This document shows, one piece after another, positions 61,901-64,000 of a DNA stretch of 64,000 nucleotides (positions are counted from its first letter, which is position 1; every line of letters starts with the position of its first letter). Source of the stretch: Thermoleophilia bacterium (GTDB lineage Bacteria; Actinomycetota; Thermoleophilia; UBA2241); the NCBI GenBank assembly GCA_041393415.1, contig JAWKKE010000001.1:868001-932000 (forward strand). Direction: 5' to 3'. The notes beneath the pieces were generated by a model, which was not told the DNA's origin, searched no databases, and saw only the letters and a program-made list of their open reading frames with translations. The position numbers and the translations under genes are program-made.

Positions 61901-62333
61901 TGCCCAGATCGCCGGACTGCAGACCGCTGCGGCCGGATTCATCCGCGAATACCACCCCAAGCTCCGTCCGGTCGACACGCAACGCACGGGCGTCTTCGTT
62001 GCCGGCACCGCGCAAGGGCCTAAGACCATTCCGGAGTCGATTGCGCAAGCTAAGGCCGCTGCGGCGCGGGCGATCTCAATGCTCTCGAGCGGATTCGCGC
62101 TGACTCCGGCCCAAGTGGCCGCCAGCGACCCTCAGGTCTGCATCGCATGCGGCGTGTGCGTCAATGCCTGTCCGCAGAGCGCCATCACGCTGATGAGTGG
62201 CGCCGGCGCCCATTCGGTGGTCGACCCGAACACATGCCGAGGGTGCGGGATTTGCGCGGCTGAGTGCCCAACTGGGGCTTTGCAGCTCGGCAGCTACAGC
62301 GACGCCGAAGTCCTCGCCGAGGCGACGGTCTAG
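58977..62333 (+). CDS. hdrA: HdrA-type flavoprotein with embedded GltD/NfnB-like module
   Basis: A 1118-residue flavo-iron-sulfur protein. HdrA N-terminal part (about 1-285): FLCQCGGNIS, NIREGCSFVH, FAD motif GGGIAGMTAA at 147-156, CAMCSLAPR at 191-199, [4Fe-4S] CVGCGACAAACP at 242-253. A GltD/NfnB-like module (about 285-780) follows: Cys pattern CKSAC/CGRICTHLCETAC, second FAD site GAGPAGLTCA at 386, a further dinucleotide site GGGDIALDAA at 517, GGDAAPGG at 665. HdrA resumes (about 790-1050) and ends in two ferredoxin sites (CIACGVCVNACP, CRGCGICAAECP). Likely a flavin-based electron-bifurcating or confurcating core using NAD(P)H. GTG start overlaps hdrB by 4 nt. Confidence 0.92.
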   Translation: MRAGVFLCQCGGNISSVIDLPALAKHVRKLDGVVSVAIGQFMCGADGHDRIASAVEKRGLDHLVVASCSPRFQGPTFERIARDLRLGENAVSFANIREGCSFVHRHEPQLAQEKARTIVEGAVARARHQSDLPRSRTFLHRAALVVGGGIAGMTAAEELAASGIDVHLVERQQSLGGYMARLSKTFPTEDCAMCSLAPRLTSTALDGRVTVHTLTEVDEISGPPGEFRVKLRHKPRYVSDACVGCGACAAACPVSYANDFDFGVATRTAVSRPFSGAVPATFAIEKKGWSPCKSACAVHTSAQGYVALVAAGRLEDAYRVATEPNPFASVCGRICTHLCETACARGDVDQPIAIAALKRFVADTVGPVTPVIKPTILHDERVAVVGAGPAGLTCARDLANLGYRVTVFEAQSVAGGMLRTGIPDYRLPHDVLQREIDQILALGIDLRLNQCAGRDFTIDSLLDGEYGAVFLATGLQKSDDVHLPGDDLIGITRAVEFLRELNLGRKPNVGSQAVIIGGGDIALDAARSIIRLQRQAGCEADVTLVYDRSEVEMPANAHEVEEALNEGLKVEFLAQPERLAGDHGTVASVDLIRCALGDADASGRRSPVPVEGSRFSLPADMVVFAIGQALVDDFAHGCEGLTLDGNQIVVDRETHMTTRSGVFAGGDAAPGGYFTAIEAVAAGSRGAAAIHNYLRGAQLLPVWPTAVAEARPSAEELATIEPGQRVPMTVVDGLERSANWQEVSRGFTRDEAVAEAQRCLNCALCGECDSCVRACPAGAIDWSQQETIEDVTVGAVILATGHQEFDATRKTPLGFGRHDNVITQSQLSRLLAASGPTAGELVRPSDGTHPKRILMLQCVGSRDCTASGNEHCSAVCCLFATLHASLIRQYDSECEVTVAYTDLRAPGKAHEEYYRLVQSRGVRYVRGRVGEVAAERDGSLSVRLEDTMTGQKREEIFDLVVLSAGLEASQGTRDIAQIAGLQTAAAGFIREYHPKLRPVDTQRTGVFVAGTAQGPKTIPESIAQAKAAAARAISMLSSGFALTPAQVAASDPQVCIACGVCVNACPQSAITLMSGAGAHSVVDPNTCRGCGICAAECPTGALQLGSYSDAEVLAEATV

Positions 62334-62761
62334 TGGATCGTTCGATCGTTGCCTTCTGCTGCCGCGAATGCGCGTACGCGGCTGCCGACTCGAGCGCCAA
62401 CGCGCGCACGCCACTGCCAGCGACCGTTCGCCTGGTGCTGCTCCCGTGCACCGGTCGAGTGAGCCCGCTCCATCTGCTGACGACGCTCGCCGAGGGAGCC
62501 GACGGCGTCATGGTAGCAGGCTGCCTTGAAGGACAGTGTCACTACCGTGAAGGCAATTTCAACGCCATCGACCGCGTCAAGTTCGTCCAACGCCTCCTCG
62601 AGAGCGTTGGCGTCGAAGCCGATCGCTGCCGTATGTTCACAATGAGCGCGGGCGAGCCGCCACGCTTCGTCGCTGCGGTCAAGGAGATGGACCGCGCGAT
62701 CCGTGCTCTACCGCCGCTCGAGCGCTCCACCTCGGATGCGGCACGCAGGAGTGCCGTCTGA
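62333..62761 (+). CDS. mvhD: MvhD-type [2Fe-2S] electron-transfer protein
   Basis: Links hydrogenase or another electron donor to HdrA in Hdr complexes. 142 residues; motifs FCCRECAYAAAD at about 7-18, LPCTGRVS at about 40-47, and VAGCLEGQCHYREGN at about 62-76, which match MvhD (also called the FlpD/HdrD-like delta subunit). All Cys are encoded by TGC/TGT, no Sec. GTG start shares one base with the hdrA stop. No hydrogenase gene is visible in the window, so the partner is open. Confidence 0.9.
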   Translation: MDRSIVAFCCRECAYAAADSSANARTPLPATVRLVLLPCTGRVSPLHLLTTLAEGADGVMVAGCLEGQCHYREGNFNAIDRVKFVQRLLESVGVEADRCRMFTMSAGEPPRFVAAVKEMDRAIRALPPLERSTSDAARRSAV

Positions 62762-63207
62762 TGGCCCTAACTGAACGCGGCAGAGCGCTAGTGAGCCGCC
62801 TTCCAGCCAACACTACAGTGACGGCTGCTGGGCTCGGCTGTGAGATCGTGCGTCATGAAGAGAAGTGCGTCGGCTGCGGCAAGTGCGCCGCGTCCTGTCC
62901 GTCCGGTGCCACATGGCGAGGCGACACCTTCGCGGCCGAGCAACTGCTCGACGCGCCGGAGGGCAGCCGGCGAGCACTGCTTGGCGACGCACTCCGGCGC
63001 ATCATGCGTCATGCGCCTGCCGCGCCTATCGTGGTGCCGCCACGGGTGACTGTCTTCCGCACGATCCGCTACGACGCCGACCTATGTCTCGGCTGTGGCA
63101 CGTGTGCACGCACGTGTCCCGTGAGAGCCATTGAAGCGATGCCGGCGTGTGCGCACAGCCGCGAGGAAAGCGCGTTCGCCAGGATCCCTGAGATTGGGCA
63201 ATCGTGA
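62761..63207 (+). CDS. Ferredoxin-like protein, two [4Fe-4S] sites
   Basis: A 148-residue iron-sulfur protein. Cluster motif 1 is CVGCGKCAASCP at about residues 37-48 and motif 2 is CLGCGTCARTCP at about 109-120, separated by a 60-residue helical linker; ordinary 2[4Fe-4S] ferredoxins place the motifs closer. The N-terminus has another Cys in GLGCEIVRHEEK. It starts one base inside mvhD and ends with GTGA overlap into the next hdrA, so it belongs to the Hdr complex, possibly replacing HdrC. Confidence 0.87.
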   Translation: MALTERGRALVSRLPANTTVTAAGLGCEIVRHEEKCVGCGKCAASCPSGATWRGDTFAAEQLLDAPEGSRRALLGDALRRIMRHAPAAPIVVPPRVTVFRTIRYDADLCLGCGTCARTCPVRAIEAMPACAHSREESAFARIPEIGQS

Positions 63208-64000
63208 CGCGCGTGCCAGACACACACGAGGCAGCCCGACCGCTCCTGCTCCTCTGCGAATGCGCCGGCACCATGAGCAACGTCGACTTCGCTCGGCTCG
63301 AACACCGCTTCGCGGCATCCGCCGATGTGCGCCGAGGCTTTCATTGGTGCAACCGCAAAGGGAAGGCTCAGCTCCTTGAGCTCATGGAGTCTCAAGGGGA
63401 GCGACCTATCGTCTTCGCGGGCTGCACTACCGATTTCGCCGCGCGCCGATTTCATCCGCTCATCGAACGGGGACTCAAGCTTGAGATCGCCGACATTCGC
63501 GAAGGCTGCAGCTGGGTCCACAGCGAGGATGCAGACAGCGTGACGAGCAAGGCCGAATGCATCGTCGCCTCGGCTCTCGCCTATCCGGACCCACCGGCAA
63601 ACCGCATGAGCCATGCAACGCGGGAGAACGGCGTGGTCGTCATCGGCGGCGGCGTTGCCGGAACACAAGCCGCCGCCGAACTCGCCCAGATGGGCCACCA
63701 CGTCGAACTCGTCGAACGACGCCCCTTCCTGGGAGGACGCGCAGCACGCATCGGCACGGTGTTCCCCACCAACGACTGCGGCCAGTGTCTGCCGACTACG
63801 GACGCCCAGGCCGGCACGCGTAAGTGCTTCCATCGCAACGTCGCCATAGACCACCCTAATCTGTCGATTCGTCGCCGCTCGACAGTAGAGGCGGTCGAAG
63901 GTCGCCCCGGCGAGTTCGCCGTGACGATCAGAAGCCTGCCCAACATCGTGACCGAAGACTGCGTCAACTGCGGGGCCTGCGAGTCCGCCTGCCCCGTTGA
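63204..64000 (+). CDS. hdrA: Second HdrA-like flavoprotein, cut by window end
   Basis: The first 265 residues of a second HdrA: LCECAGTMSN at the N-terminus, IREGCSWVHSED, FAD motif GGGVAGTQAA at about 150-159, FPTNDCGQC at about 190, and [4Fe-4S] motif CVNCGACESACP at about 252. The GTG start overlaps the ferredoxin gene stop (GTGA). All cysteines are encoded by Cys codons. Whether it also holds an inserted module cannot be seen. QmoA/QmoB-like or HdrA paralog pairing is possible. Confidence 0.88.
   Translation, partial: MTRVPDTHEAARPLLLLCECAGTMSNVDFARLEHRFAASADVRRGFHWCNRKGKAQLLELMESQGERPIVFAGCTTDFAARRFHPLIERGLKLEIADIREGCSWVHSEDADSVTSKAECIVASALAYPDPPANRMSHATRENGVVVIGGGVAGTQAAAELAQMGHHVELVERRPFLGGRAARIGTVFPTNDCGQCLPTTDAQAGTRKCFHRNVAIDHPNLSIRRRSTVEAVEGRPGEFAVTIRSLPNIVTEDCVNCGACESACPV

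Noticed and set aside
1..64000. tRNA or rRNA genes, CRISPR arrays, insertion sequences, phage or attachment sites
   Set aside because: No cloverleaf arms, repeated spacers, transposase motifs or terminal inverted repeats were found; coding density is near complete.

Overview
The window is a densely coded, high-GC stretch with many 1-8 nt gene overlaps and many GTG or TTG starts placed behind strong Shine-Dalgarno (SD) sequences. Gene content (DUF1385/YqhQ family, MurB, FabI, cobalamin salvage, 2-oxoacid:ferredoxin oxidoreductase, Hdr/Mvh-type redox proteins, an in-frame UGA at a peroxiredoxin active site) fits an anaerobic or facultative member of the Actinomycetota (for example a Thermoleophilia-like or deep anaerobic lineage). 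That assignment is inferred from gene content only; no rRNA is present. I found no tRNA, insertion sequence, phage gene or CRISPR array.

Layout. 1-3.5 kb: two HAD phosphatases, gltX and an SH3-domain protein. 3.9-8.5 kb: an etfB-etfA-acyl-CoA dehydrogenase operon closed by a strong hairpin, then a small protein and an acyl-CoA thioesterase. 8.5-17.2 kb: DUF1385 protein, aminotransferase, MFS transporter, coiled-coil protein, YhaM-like HD nuclease, a GGDEF/EAL protein and an alpha-oxoamine synthase. 17.3-18.9 kb: a peroxiredoxin with UGA in place of the peroxidatic Cys, a metallo-beta-lactamase-fold protein and a cold-shock protein. 19.0-22.7 kb: metW, metX, metY and an Rrf2 regulator with its own promoter and operator. 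22.8-27.3 kb: murB, an ECF sigma/anti-sigma pair, a methyltransferase, fabI and a ferritin-like protein.

27.3-39 kb (minus strand) is a cobalamin island in two transcription units. One is cobU-cobT-cobS-cobC-cbiB-cobD-cobQ behind a cobalamin riboswitch. The other is fur-DUF71-btuF-btuC-btuD behind a near-leaderless promoter overlapped by a palindrome. Together they cover uptake, salvage and nucleotide-loop assembly; corrin-ring genes are not in the window. 39.0-42.9 kb: a Crp/Fnr regulator, korAB and a divergent ferredoxin gene whose upstream region has an FNR-like palindrome at the class II position.

43-57.8 kb: PPC-domain protein, recQ, polysaccharide deacetylase, rlmL, an S9 peptidase - DUF2927-like protease - CoA-binding protein - amidase run, a HEAT-repeat protein next to a ferrochelatase-like protein that has lost its catalytic residues, and a large secreted protein. 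57.9-64 kb: an Hdr-type electron-transfer operon, hdrB - hdrA with an embedded GltD/NfnB-like module - mvhD - ferredoxin - a second hdrA cut off by the window edge.

The most notable points are the candidate selenoprotein with its hairpin, the HdrA-GltD fusion operon, the ferrochelatase-like pseudoenzyme, the FNR-like site between kor and ferredoxin, and the sigma factor that appears to start at AUA.
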